Below are positions 10,101-18,629 of a DNA stretch of 64,000 bases, in pieces (position 1 is the stretch's first letter; each line of letters starts with the position of its first letter). The position numbers were made by a program, and so were the translations under genes. The notes under the pieces are model-generated. The model saw only the letters and a list, made by a program, of their open reading frames with translations, did not search any database and had not been told where the DNA came from. Source of the DNA: Candidatus Poribacteria bacterium (GTDB lineage: Bacteria > Poribacteria > WGA-4E > WGA-3G); assembly GCA_022822085.1 (NCBI GenBank), contig JAJECK010000153.1, forward strand, positions 16,515 to 80,514, in the 5' to 3' direction.

Positions 10101-12134
10101 ATGAACACCAATGATTACCCAAATCGAGATGCCCTACGTCATGCAAATGATATCTATTTAGATGTTATGAGATCATTCATCATCCATAATTTAAAGCAAG
10201 TCAAAGGGGAAAATGTCGAACAATTGATAGAAAAAGTATTGTATGATAATCAAATAGAACAGTTTCGTCAAATGATTAAGGAACATAACGATATAGGTTC
10301 TGCGATAGACTTCACCTATATTCCTCATATCATCAAGGACTATTGGGAGGATATTTTTTCAAATAAATTTGAAAATGATTTAGTTGCACAAAATATGTTA
10401 TGGCTTATAAGGAAAGGTAGAAATAAATGTGAACACAGAGCAACAAAAGACTTGGACATTGAGTTTACACGGACACATCTTTATCTAATCTCTGATATAC
10501 TAAGAATTATAAATAGAACTGATAAAATGAGTGAAGTTAATAGAATACGTGATGAATTCTTAGCAGATAATGCTGCAACGCAGATTTCAGAAATAACAGA
10601 GCAATTAGAGATAGAAAAAACTGAAAAGAAAAAACATAAAAAGGATTATGAAAAAGTTGCAAAGCAGCTTGAGGATTTAGAGATTCAGTGTAATACAGAT
10701 AAGGAACACTTGAATGAAGTTAAAAAGCAACTATCAGAAGCAAAATCCGATAAGGAGAAGGCTGATGAAAATCTGATAAATATCAGGAAAGACTTAAAAG
10801 CAACTAAAGATGACTTAAAAACAGCTGAAGAGGCGCGGATTGAGGCTGATAAAAGTTTAAAAAGCAATATGGCTGAACTCCAAACGGTTGAAAATGAGAA
10901 GAATAGTATTGTAGAAAAATATGAAACTCTGCAAAAACAGTATGAAGATGTGGAAAAAGAAAACAGGGAGAACCTTACATCCATAGAGAATCAACTATTG
11001 GTTGCAAAGACTGAGAAAAGTTGTGCCGAGGAACGCATTGCAACATTGGTTAATCCAGTCTTTCCTCCTCTTGACAGTGATTCGGATGTTTATATTCTTG
11101 ATCGACGAGGAACAGATAGAAAGAAATACATAATAAATCTACTTGAAACTAAAAAACCATCTATTATCTATGTTCATGACAGCGATAAAATCAAACAGTT
11201 ATTATCTTTTGTTGGTGATGAAACAGCTGCATCTATTGGGATACATAACAATCGGACATCTGCTGATGAAGAAAAAGAGTTGCTAACAAAGCTTGAGCAT
11301 GACGAAATAAATACGATAGTCTCAGATACAACTATTACTTCATTACCAGAACAACATACTGTTGAACACTTTATAATATGTCATCCTGTCTTGTGTTTAG
11401 ATGAATTCACCAAACGATGTGAACCTGCTTTCAACTCAAATAAAGACGCTTACATCCATTTTATATATGATAGGACCCAGGATTTTCAAGATATCGTTGA
11501 AGAATTAAATCATAAGTATTTGGACCGTGAGGTATTAATTGACTTGTATAAAGGAACAGAGACATTTGTTACAGCAAATAATGGTGTCGTTGATATTGAC
11601 AGTTTGCACGATGACTTGGATTTAGAAAAATCAGGAATAGCAACTGGGCTGGCTATTTTTGAGGAACTCGGGTTTATTGAGAGAAATGCTGCAAAAATCA
11701 AATTCTTAAAATCCAATAACAAGAGGAAATTAGAGGACTCGTATCTATATTGTGAAGGTAAAAAGCTGAAAGAAAAAGTAAATCGTGAATCCTATCAACT
11801 TGGTATGGACTCCATTGAAAACCTTTGGAGCAAAATACTTGATACTTTAGATATTGAGGAAAAGCATATAATTCATGAACAACCAGAAAGGACATATAAA
11901 ACGAATAACAGTTCTCAACACGAAACAGAAGTTGATGAGACTGATAGTACCGATACAGAACAAGTTGACACGCCAAAGCATTCACGAGCAAAAGTTAATG
12001 CAGAACAAGTCAGAGATATTCGGGAACGCGCTGCAGATGGCGAAACATTATCTAACCTTTCAAAAGAATATGGGATGTCATCTACTGGAATTTGGAATAT
12101 CGTAAATAGAAATACCTGGAAAGATGTTGAGTAA
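10101..12134 (+). CDS. HEPN (Swt1-type) / coiled-coil / helicase-C and RecJ-C-like / HTH protein
   Basis: 677 residues, cytoplasmic. Residues 1-150 resemble the Swt1-type HEPN domain; R107-N-K-C-E-H112 fits the R-x4-6-H RNase motif. About 155-315 is a long charged coiled coil. About 325-470 resembles a helicase C-terminal RecA fold: DRRG, then IIYVHDSDK, then VSDTTITSLPEQHTVEHF in the place of motif V, but the motif VI arginine-finger segment is not recognisable. About 480-590 resembles the winged helix at the C-terminus of clostridial RecJ (REVLIDLYKG, IFEELGFIERN). About 625-677 is an HTH of the resolvase or phage type. It lacks a Walker A box and DHH nuclease motifs. Solitary; a nucleic-acid-sensing defence or toxin role is inference. 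Confidence 0.65.
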   Translation: MNTNDYPNRDALRHANDIYLDVMRSFIIHNLKQVKGENVEQLIEKVLYDNQIEQFRQMIKEHNDIGSAIDFTYIPHIIKDYWEDIFSNKFENDLVAQNMLWLIRKGRNKCEHRATKDLDIEFTRTHLYLISDILRIINRTDKMSEVNRIRDEFLADNAATQISEITEQLEIEKTEKKKHKKDYEKVAKQLEDLEIQCNTDKEHLNEVKKQLSEAKSDKEKADENLINIRKDLKATKDDLKTAEEARIEADKSLKSNMAELQTVENEKNSIVEKYETLQKQYEDVEKENRENLTSIENQLLVAKTEKSCAEERIATLVNPVFPPLDSDSDVYILDRRGTDRKKYIINLLETKKPSIIYVHDSDKIKQLLSFVGDETAASIGIHNNRTSADEEKELLTKLEHDEINTIVSDTTITSLPEQHTVEHFIICHPVLCLDEFTKRCEPAFNSNKDAYIHFIYDRTQDFQDIVEELNHKYLDREVLIDLYKGTETFVTANNGVVDIDSLHDDLDLEKSGIATGLAIFEELGFIERNAAKIKFLKSNNKRKLEDSYLYCEGKKLKEKVNRESYQLGMDSIENLWSKILDTLDIEEKHIIHEQPERTYKTNNSSQHETEVDETDSTDTEQVDTPKHSRAKVNAEQVRDIRERAADGETLSNLSKEYGMSSTGIWNIVNRNTWKDVE

Positions 12135-12162
12135 CATCAACAAATAAATCGCCTTATCTATT

Positions 12163-13752
12163 TCAGTCGCGTATTATAGAAACTGTAGTGCTATTCTTCA
12201 GTAGATGCTGATTATCCACTATCACTCGGGTCGTCTGTGAAAGTCGGGTATTTACTTCAATTTCACTTCCATACACACTCCCAACATTAACCTCTTTAAC
12301 GCGAGCAACATTCTCCTCCACGGCAAATATGTACCCCTTTCCATTTTGGATATTGAAAACAGCCCGTCGTGGCAATAGAAGCACGTTTTTGCGTTCTCCT
12401 GTTTTGATTGATATTGTAATTGATACGCCAGGTTTCAATGCACTATTCGGAGTGGATTCTTCTGAACTAGCGTCCTCAACCATTTGTAAGGATTTTGGTA
12501 ATGTAGCATGGACTACAACCGTATTCTCTCCCTGTTTGACCGTTGGGCTAATGTAGTCAATAGTTGCCACGATATTTTGAATACCTGATGAAGTTGAGAT
12601 AAGCACCATATTCCCGTTCTTTATAAGGTTGATGTCACTTACTGGCACTGTCCATACCGCTTTTAGTACGTCTATTGCTACCACCGTGAATATCGGTTGA
12701 CCGGACGAAGCAGCAGATTTTGCATATTCTCCCATCTCTAAGTGACGTTGTGCGATCACACCGTCAATTGGAGATGTTACCACGGCATCATTTACATGTT
12801 CTCGAGCGAGTTTCAACTGTTCTTCTGCTTCACTTACTGCTGATTTGGCAATTGCAATTTCCCGTTCCCACGATTTTGCTTCCACGAGTTTCTGTGCAGT
12901 AACCAAGTTTGATTTTACTTGGAGAATCTTTGATTCAGCAGCAGCAATTTCGCGTTCCCATCCCCGACTCTCAACGATTTTCTGCGCCACAACCAATTCA
13001 GCTCTTGCTTTCTCCACAGACAATTTAGCAGAACCATCTTTGAACTGGTCTGCTGCTGCGACAGCTTCTTCATATCTGCTTTTGCCCAGTTTGTAGCGAG
13101 TTTCAGATGCTTCGTAGGCACTGTCACTAATGAGTTGTTGTGTGTGAAGTTCTTTATCTCTATCAAAATCTGATGTTGTCTTGGCAAACTCAGTTTTCGC
13201 GCGTTCCAATCCCTGCTCTGAGCTGACTTTTGCACGTTCAAAGCTCGATTCTGCAACTTTGAGAGCAGATTCCGCCTCTACTAACTTATTTCGAATTCGG
13301 GTTTCAGCGAGGGATTTCGTTTCTTCAAGTTTTGCTTCAGCTTCCGCGACTGCCTCTTTTGCTGTTACAAGTTGCGTTTCAACACGGGACTGTGCGTTTG
13401 CCTCAGTTGTTGTGAGTTGCGATTTCGCTACACTTAAAGCAACTTCAGCCTTGATCGCATCTATGCTTGCTTGGCGTGCACTGCTCTGTGCAAGCACATC
13501 TCCTTTTGATACGGTTTGTCCTGCTACTGCATTTAGTTTCACGATTTTCCCTGCAATGTTTGCGTATACTTTTACCTCGGCACGCGGATGTAAATATCCG
13601 TTGTAAGTCTTTTCAGATACTATCCTAACCTTTCGGGGTGTTTCAACTTTGACAGATATTGATGAATCAGTTCCCTGTGGTTTTACATTGTCAATGGGTG
13701 CGGACAAGAATATCGCAGCGAACAAAATACAGACTATATACCTCAGTTTCAA
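12163..13752 (-). CDS. HlyD/RND-type periplasmic efflux adaptor
   Basis: 529 residues. The start is TTG at 13752, with GGGAGG at 13761-13766 eight bases upstream. Signal peptide at about 1-20. A split biotinyl-lipoyl domain follows (AEVKVYANIAGKIVKLNA, later VTSPIDGVIAQRHLEMGEY) around a very long alpha-hairpin of about 230 residues, then a beta-barrel region ending near 529. The adaptor links an inner-membrane pump to an outer-membrane channel. The hairpin contains a 30-residue repeat (QKIVESRGWEREIAAAES and QKLVEAKSWEREIAIAKS), so it has been lengthened by duplication. No pump or TolC-like gene is adjacent, which is unusual; the partners must be elsewhere. Confidence 0.85.
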   Translation of the reverse strand: MKLRYIVCILFAAIFLSAPIDNVKPQGTDSSISVKVETPRKVRIVSEKTYNGYLHPRAEVKVYANIAGKIVKLNAVAGQTVSKGDVLAQSSARQASIDAIKAEVALSVAKSQLTTTEANAQSRVETQLVTAKEAVAEAEAKLEETKSLAETRIRNKLVEAESALKVAESSFERAKVSSEQGLERAKTEFAKTTSDFDRDKELHTQQLISDSAYEASETRYKLGKSRYEEAVAAADQFKDGSAKLSVEKARAELVVAQKIVESRGWEREIAAAESKILQVKSNLVTAQKLVEAKSWEREIAIAKSAVSEAEEQLKLAREHVNDAVVTSPIDGVIAQRHLEMGEYAKSAASSGQPIFTVVAIDVLKAVWTVPVSDINLIKNGNMVLISTSSGIQNIVATIDYISPTVKQGENTVVVHATLPKSLQMVEDASSEESTPNSALKPGVSITISIKTGERKNVLLLPRRAVFNIQNGKGYIFAVEENVARVKEVNVGSVYGSEIEVNTRLSQTTRVIVDNQHLLKNSTTVSIIRD

Positions 13753-13810
13753 TATAGTAACCTCCCAGCTTATGTCTTTTCAATAGTTGTTGTTCTCATT
13801 TGAGAAAAAA

Positions 13811-13844
13811 TGTTAGCGGCGCAATAAATTGCGCGACTACGGAC
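13811..13844. repeat. Dispersed repeat containing the palindrome GCGCAATAAATTGCGC
   Basis: The palindrome at 13819-13834 lies between divergent-free minus-strand genes. A 34-base copy with four differences occurs at 19885-19918, which marks this as a dispersed family rather than a local operator. Confidence 0.55.
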
Positions 13845-13880
13845 GGTCTCTATCATATAGGAATCTTGTTTTTTAGAAAT

Positions 13881-14420
13881 TTAGTCTGATTTAAGTTTGT
13901 CTTTGAAATCTTTTGTAAACTTTTTCATTTTCGGATGAATCACAAACTGGCAATACGGTTGCGTTGGATTCAGTTCAAAATAGTTTTGATGGTACTCTTC
14001 TGCTGGATAGAAGATATCAATTGGTGTAATCTCCGTTACAATAGGGTCTTTCCACAGATCGGATTTATCTGTCTCTGCTTTTGATTCTTCAGCGATGGTT
14101 TGTTGCGTTTCAGAATGGTAAAAGATTGCGGATCGATACTGTGTTCCAGCGTCGTTTCCTTGTCTGTTTAACGTTGTTGGGTCGTGTGTGTGCCAAAAGA
14201 CTTCCAACAGTTCTTTGAACGAGATTACTTCTGGGTCATACTCAATCTGGACTACCTCTGCATGTCCTGTGGTACCCGTGCAAACCGAACGGTAGTCAGG
14301 ATCCTCTGTTGTTCCACCGGTATATCCTGAGACTGCGGTATGGACACCCTCCAATTGAAGAAAGACTGCCTCTACACACCAAAAACAGCCTGCGCCGAAG
14401 GTAGCAGTTTCTAATTTCAT
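13881..14420 (-). CDS. msrA: Peptide-methionine (S)-S-oxide reductase MsrA
   Basis: 179 residues, the normal length. The GCFWC signature places the catalytic cysteine at C12 and a second cysteine at C15; SGYTGG, GHAEVVQIEYDP and YHQNYFELNP follow as in typical MsrA. The enzyme reduces the S epimer of methionine sulfoxide in proteins using thioredoxin; a thioredoxin reductase is encoded at 28753-29709. No signal peptide, so cytoplasmic. It lies upstream of the efflux adaptor on the same strand with a 128-base gap that contains a dispersed repeat, so cotranscription is uncertain. Confidence 0.96.
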   Translation of the reverse strand: MKLETATFGAGCFWCVEAVFLQLEGVHTAVSGYTGGTTEDPDYRSVCTGTTGHAEVVQIEYDPEVISFKELLEVFWHTHDPTTLNRQGNDAGTQYRSAIFYHSETQQTIAEESKAETDKSDLWKDPIVTEITPIDIFYPAEEYHQNYFELNPTQPYCQFVIHPKMKKFTKDFKDKLKSD

Positions 14421-14507
14421 CTTAGTTTTTCAATACTGCGTATTGTAAAGCAGCATGTTCTCCTTTTTGTAATTGAATGGCTCTGTTCTCATTGAATGGA
14501 TTTATAA

Positions 14508-15488
14508 TTATTCTGGGTTTGAAACCTCTCCAACAATTTCAGTTGGTAGCTCTGTATCGGCATCGGGATTGACAAGTGATTCTAAACACGCGTTCCAATA
14601 AAGTCCAGCATAGTGAATTACATCTTGAGACCGATTATCTTGTATTAGATAGTTTTCTATCCAATCCAGCAATCGTTGTCTTGGGGCAGTTCTAATCTCT
14701 CGAATACTCTCATCATATATAATGTCTTTAAAATCGTCAAGTGAGTCTGATTCTATCTGAAAACCCGGTTCAAAAAACAGTGTTAGATTTGCCATTAAAT
14801 TGATAGTTAACGTTTGTATTGGGTCAATTTTGATACTAAGTGGTGGGTCTACAGAGAAAATTTCGTCAAGTGGTAATGCCTGTACGTAGTTTAATCGTGC
14901 CTCAATATATTCAAGTTGTTGTCTGATAATTTCCAAATCGGATATCGTGTTAATAGGTTGGGGGAGATGTTTACTTTTTATTATAACTTGTGCATTTGAA
15001 ATTGTAGTTGTATAAGATTCTAATGCGTTTAGAAATTCAGCTTCTGCATGGTTATAGGTGCGAATGCTGTCAATATCAAGGTATTCAAGTTCTTCTGGCG
15101 GATGAATCAAGGCATTTTCAAGTAATGCACTGGCTCTGGTTAGCAATTTATCTGTGAGGGTATTACCGATTTGGAAAAACTTGACGATTGGATTTGCAAG
15201 AAGTACGTTGACAGCTTTGTCTAAATTTCCTTTACTGCCATATTCTAAACCGAGACTTGTCAAGGCATAAGATGTTTGAATCTGTTTACGAAGTTCTGCT
15301 TGATTTGACAGGTCGTCTACCTTCATGGTAATCATTTTGTGTGCAAGAGCGGCGATGTCTTCGGATAGAATTTCCGATTGCTCAATGTCAATTCTACCGA
15401 GACTGTCGCCGTGCACTAATGTTCTTGCTAAGAAGGATTGTCCATCTATGGTTGTCCCTGCCACAAGGGAATACTTACTTGTCTGCAT
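14508..15488 (-). CDS. Unrecognised protein, probable second half of a DUF6178-like pair
   Basis: 326 residues from the ATG at 15488, which overlaps the end of the upstream gene by 14 bases and is preceded by AAGGAAG. A TTG at 15509 would add seven residues. The protein is mostly alpha-helical, acidic and soluble, without signal peptide or membrane segment. No catalytic motif is visible. The upstream neighbour looks like the N-terminal part of DUF6178, and this protein could correspond to the C-terminal part of that family, split into its own gene. That assignment is from memory of the family and is tentative. Overlap implies translational coupling and a shared complex. Confidence 0.6.
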   Translation of the reverse strand: MQTSKYSLVAGTTIDGQSFLARTLVHGDSLGRIDIEQSEILSEDIAALAHKMITMKVDDLSNQAELRKQIQTSYALTSLGLEYGSKGNLDKAVNVLLANPIVKFFQIGNTLTDKLLTRASALLENALIHPPEELEYLDIDSIRTYNHAEAEFLNALESYTTTISNAQVIIKSKHLPQPINTISDLEIIRQQLEYIEARLNYVQALPLDEIFSVDPPLSIKIDPIQTLTINLMANLTLFFEPGFQIESDSLDDFKDIIYDESIREIRTAPRQRLLDWIENYLIQDNRSQDVIHYAGLYWNACLESLVNPDADTELPTEIVGEVSNPE

Positions 15489-16278
15489 CTTCCTTCTTGT
15501 CCTCAGCAAGTTCTAGCGAGTCCAAATCCACCTTTTGCTTTAAATCATCTTCAGTGATACGGATTCCAGCTTCACTATCACGTGCTTTAATTCGTTCAGC
15601 TCTATCAACTTTTGCCTTTTCTAATGCCTTTTCAAATTCTTTATCCGGATCAGTTTCTTTGTCAACAGCAAACATTTCACGCAGTAATAGTGTGAACAGA
15701 GCATCATCAGCTTCCCAGATAGCGTTTAGTATCGCTCTTGCTTGATCATCTTTACATTCAATAGAGGGTGAACTCGGATCAATAATACCTTCGTCTAACA
15801 TCATTGCGCTGAGTGAACCTTTTAGTTTTATGCGATTCCTGAGGAGGCCAGCGAGAACACGTAAATCAAGTTGATTCAAGAAACGGCTAAGGTCATCCCG
15901 TTCACATTCAGATAATTCAAACAACCATAGGCTCAGTGAGCGTTCGTCCAATTTTCCATCACGCCATACGGCTATATCCATAATTTCTTCAAACTGTTCG
16001 TTTGATAAACAGGGTAACAAGCCGCAGGCGAGTCCTGTTCCAAGTAGGGTATCTAATACTTGCAGGACATCTTCTGTTGGACTATCCTGTATTAATTCTG
16101 TGCAATCTGGAACAAGATAGTATAATTCTTCTCTTTGTTTTGGGTTGCGTGTAGCACGTATTATCTCAAGTTGTTGTTCTTTGTCATAACTTTGAAAGAG
16201 TTGTTCGGCAGCGCGTGTCGGGAGTGATAACAGTTCTTTGGCTTCTGACTGTGGGATAACCAATTTCCGATTGCTCAT
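15475..16278 (-). CDS. DUF6178-like helical protein
   Basis: 267 residues; GGAGG at 16284-16288 sits five bases before the ATG. The body is helical with a pattern resembling DUF6178: LYYLVPDCTELIQDSPTED, then a bundle around LPCLSNEQFEEIMDIAVW and DGKLDERSLSLWLFEL. The last 60 residues are a highly charged tail that may be disordered. No enzyme motif or membrane segment. It overlaps the next gene by 14 bases. The family is of unknown function; the N-terminal hydrophobic-core pattern suggests a structural or regulatory role rather than catalysis. Confidence 0.6.
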   Translation of the reverse strand: MSNRKLVIPQSEAKELLSLPTRAAEQLFQSYDKEQQLEIIRATRNPKQREELYYLVPDCTELIQDSPTEDVLQVLDTLLGTGLACGLLPCLSNEQFEEIMDIAVWRDGKLDERSLSLWLFELSECERDDLSRFLNQLDLRVLAGLLRNRIKLKGSLSAMMLDEGIIDPSSPSIECKDDQARAILNAIWEADDALFTLLLREMFAVDKETDPDKEFEKALEKAKVDRAERIKARDSEAGIRITEDDLKQKVDLDSLELAEDKKEDADK

Positions 16279-16412
16279 TCAATCCTCCAGGTAGGGTTTC
16301 TGTTATGTCACATTATTTGTATATCGGTGTGGTAATTTGGAATGGGTGTTGTATGCCAATTTAGGATTCTGTAGCACGATTAGTATCCGTCCTACAGCCA
16401 CAATCTAAGGGT

Positions 16413-17177
16413 TTAGAAGTTATCTCTAACGAACTTCATGTTTTTTGTTGCAGAAGCAATTGGGTCGTCCTTTCCGGGAGTTTCAAGAACAAACCAACTA
16501 TCATAGGCGATGGCGTGCGCTGCTTCAAAAACAGCATTGAAATCGACTGTGCCTTCACCTGCATGGTTACCGCCTGTATCCTTGATGTGCATTTGGACAA
16601 TGGAGTTGCCCAAACTTCGTATTTCAGATGGGGAATCGTAACCGATGTTCGTTGCATTGCCCATGTCGTAATATACACCAACATAACTTGAGCCCACTTT
16701 GTCGATTATTTGCTGATGTTGTTCAGCACTTAAAGTTGACTCAATAGCCAGATACACGTTATGTTTTTCTGCGGTTTCAGCTGCGGCCTTAAATCCATCA
16801 ATGAGACGCGGCGCATTTACATGTTCATCTTTAATCTGACCACCACCAAAAAATGGAACGAGGATGACATTTGTCCTCAGTTGTGGTGCTGTTTCTGCAA
16901 GATATTGCAATTTTGCTATGCCTTCTGTGCGGACACTGTCTGTATTATGCATAAAGGAGAATGCAGTAAAACCCCCGGGTGAAAGTGATGATACTTCAAT
17001 GTCAGCATCTTCAGCGAGTTTATTTACTTTTTCAATACCATCGTCTTGCCAAAGTGTATGTTCCCTGTAATTTACTCCCATACACAATTCAATACCGTCA
17101 AATCCGATCTCTTTTGCTTTCATAAACGCTAATTCAAATGGGACAGGTAGCATCCCATCTCTTATACCTACTTTCAT
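16413..17177 (-). CDS. Sugar phosphate isomerase/epimerase (TIM barrel, AP-endonuclease-2 fold)
   Basis: 254 residues from the ATG at 17177, with AGGAGG five bases upstream (complement of 17183-17187); an upstream start eight codons earlier lacks this. The sequence is a xylose-isomerase-like TIM barrel: MKVGIRDGMLPVPFELAF at the first strand, FDGIELCMG, then NVYLAIESTL, GVYYDMGNATN, VQMHIKDTGG and YDSWFVLETPG, which supply the usual Glu/Asp/His metal ligands. Members act on keto-sugars, inosose or hydroxypyruvate. Substrate unknown. A second family member, not closely similar, is at 50250-51110. Confidence 0.88.
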   Translation of the reverse strand: MKVGIRDGMLPVPFELAFMKAKEIGFDGIELCMGVNYREHTLWQDDGIEKVNKLAEDADIEVSSLSPGGFTAFSFMHNTDSVRTEGIAKLQYLAETAPQLRTNVILVPFFGGGQIKDEHVNAPRLIDGFKAAAETAEKHNVYLAIESTLSAEQHQQIIDKVGSSYVGVYYDMGNATNIGYDSPSEIRSLGNSIVQMHIKDTGGNHAGEGTVDFNAVFEAAHAIAYDSWFVLETPGKDDPIASATKNMKFVRDNF

Positions 17178-17741
17178 AAATACCTCCTGTTGACTTTGCA
17201 TTGTAACATATTAATTTGTCAAATTCAAATAGATTTGCGATTTTTTGTAAGGTGTAAATTCATTTCTTTTTCTGAACCAGGATTAGTAGATTAACGTGAG
17301 TTTGATAATTCGGTATATAAGTATCCGAAGATCGGGTTGAGGGACGAAACCCATAGATGTTATTTAAGAAAATATTTCTTGTTCTAAAAACACTTCTGAA
17401 TAGGCATGAAAATTGGGACTGAAGAGGTTAATTGAACATAATTTTATAAACATATCGTCCCTACCAAATCAACGCCAAATGCGCGTATGCCATTTGGCTG
17501 AACTAAAGAGGGTTTGAATGACGTTTTTCTATAAACATATCGTCCCTACAAGACTGAATAAATATATTAACACATATAATAACGTTTGCCAAATAATAAT
17601 TAATCTATTGTATTTATGACAATAACTGGACACACCCGAGATCGAAATTACGTTTGAATTCTTATCTTTTATCTGTTATACTGTGAAAAATGACGATTCC
17701 TTATCCTATTTGGGATAAATACTATACTGGAGTATATTGCT
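17178..17741. other. Gene-poor stretch with relics of dispersed repeats
   Basis: No convincing gene. It holds TCTGAACCAGGATTAGTAGA at 17271-17290 (second copy from 19786), then at 17293-17353 a decayed copy of the palindromic element seen at 60344-60444 (AACGTGAGTTTGATAATTCG, later GGGTTGAGGGACGAAACCCA), then two copies of TATAAACATATCGTCCCTAC at 17445-17464 and 17530-17549. Just before the WD40 gene is a short inverted repeat, TTATCC/GGATAA at 17701-17718, that could be an operator. Confidence 0.6.
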
Positions 17742-18629
17742 GTGTTCAATAACCACCATCAGATAGAGTTACCACCGAGTTTAAAGGAAAGACTCATTAA
17801 GAAACAGGTAACTGATATATCGTTTTCCCCCAACGGTTGTTTCATTGCTGCATGTGGTAACGAACGGATTTGGGTATATAATTCAGAAAATGGCGAACAG
17901 TCTGCGGTTTTGTCGGGGCACACTGACCGCATACGCGCAATAGCATTTGCACCGGATAACCGCATACTCGCCAGTGCATGTGATGACGGTACTCTGCGGT
18001 TGTGGGATACAGATTCCTCAAATGAAATTACTGTCCTTGCAGGTGAAACGTCCAGTCTATTAAGTGCGTTGGCATCGTCTCCCGATGGAGTACCACTGAC
18101 GGCATGGAACGAAGATACTGTACGTATGCTGAGTAATTCTACAGCAGATCCATCACGTATTAGATCTCTAAGTTTCTCCTCGAACAACAAAACCCTATTA
18201 AGTGGGGGGGCGGATGGCAAAATGCGCATTTGGGAAATAGAATCTGGACATCAATTATCTACAATATCAGCTCACGATGGATTAGTATTGGCAGTTTCAT
18301 TTTCACCTGATGGTAGACTCATTGCAAGTGGAGGATCGGATTCTACTGTGCGTTTATGGGAAGTTGAGAGTGAACACCTGCTTTCAACCTTTGGAGCACA
18401 TTCAGATTCTGTCAATGCTCTTGCTTTCTCTGCCGATGGTAGTATCCTTGCAAGTGGTGGTAGAGATCCGTTTATTCGGTTATGGAACGTGGGTGAAAGG
18501 CAGCTCATGTCCTCTATTGATGCCCCAGATGGTTTTGTGTGGGAATTGGATTTTTGGAGTAGTGATGAAACGAATGAACAAATACTTGCTATTTTTAGTA
18601 GAGATGGAAATTTGTTTTTGGGTGAATGA
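17742..18629 (+). CDS. Cytoplasmic WD40-repeat protein
   Basis: 295 residues from a GTG at 17742, with GGAG about nine bases upstream. About six WD40 repeats can be counted, for example HTDRIRAIAFAPDNRILASA and LRLWDTDS, HDGLVLAVSFSPDGRLIASG and VRLWEVES, HSDSVNALAFSADGSILASG and IRLWNVGE. The third repeat is degraded. No signal peptide or other domain, so the propeller probably acts as a cytoplasmic protein-interaction platform. Its last 35 bases overlap the convergent SUMF1-like gene. Bacterial WD40 proteins of this size are often N-terminally fused to kinases; none is present here. Confidence 0.85.
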   Translation: MFNNHHQIELPPSLKERLIKKQVTDISFSPNGCFIAACGNERIWVYNSENGEQSAVLSGHTDRIRAIAFAPDNRILASACDDGTLRLWDTDSSNEITVLAGETSSLLSALASSPDGVPLTAWNEDTVRMLSNSTADPSRIRSLSFSSNNKTLLSGGADGKMRIWEIESGHQLSTISAHDGLVLAVSFSPDGRLIASGGSDSTVRLWEVESEHLLSTFGAHSDSVNALAFSADGSILASGGRDPFIRLWNVGERQLMSSIDAPDGFVWELDFWSSDETNEQILAIFSRDGNLFLGE

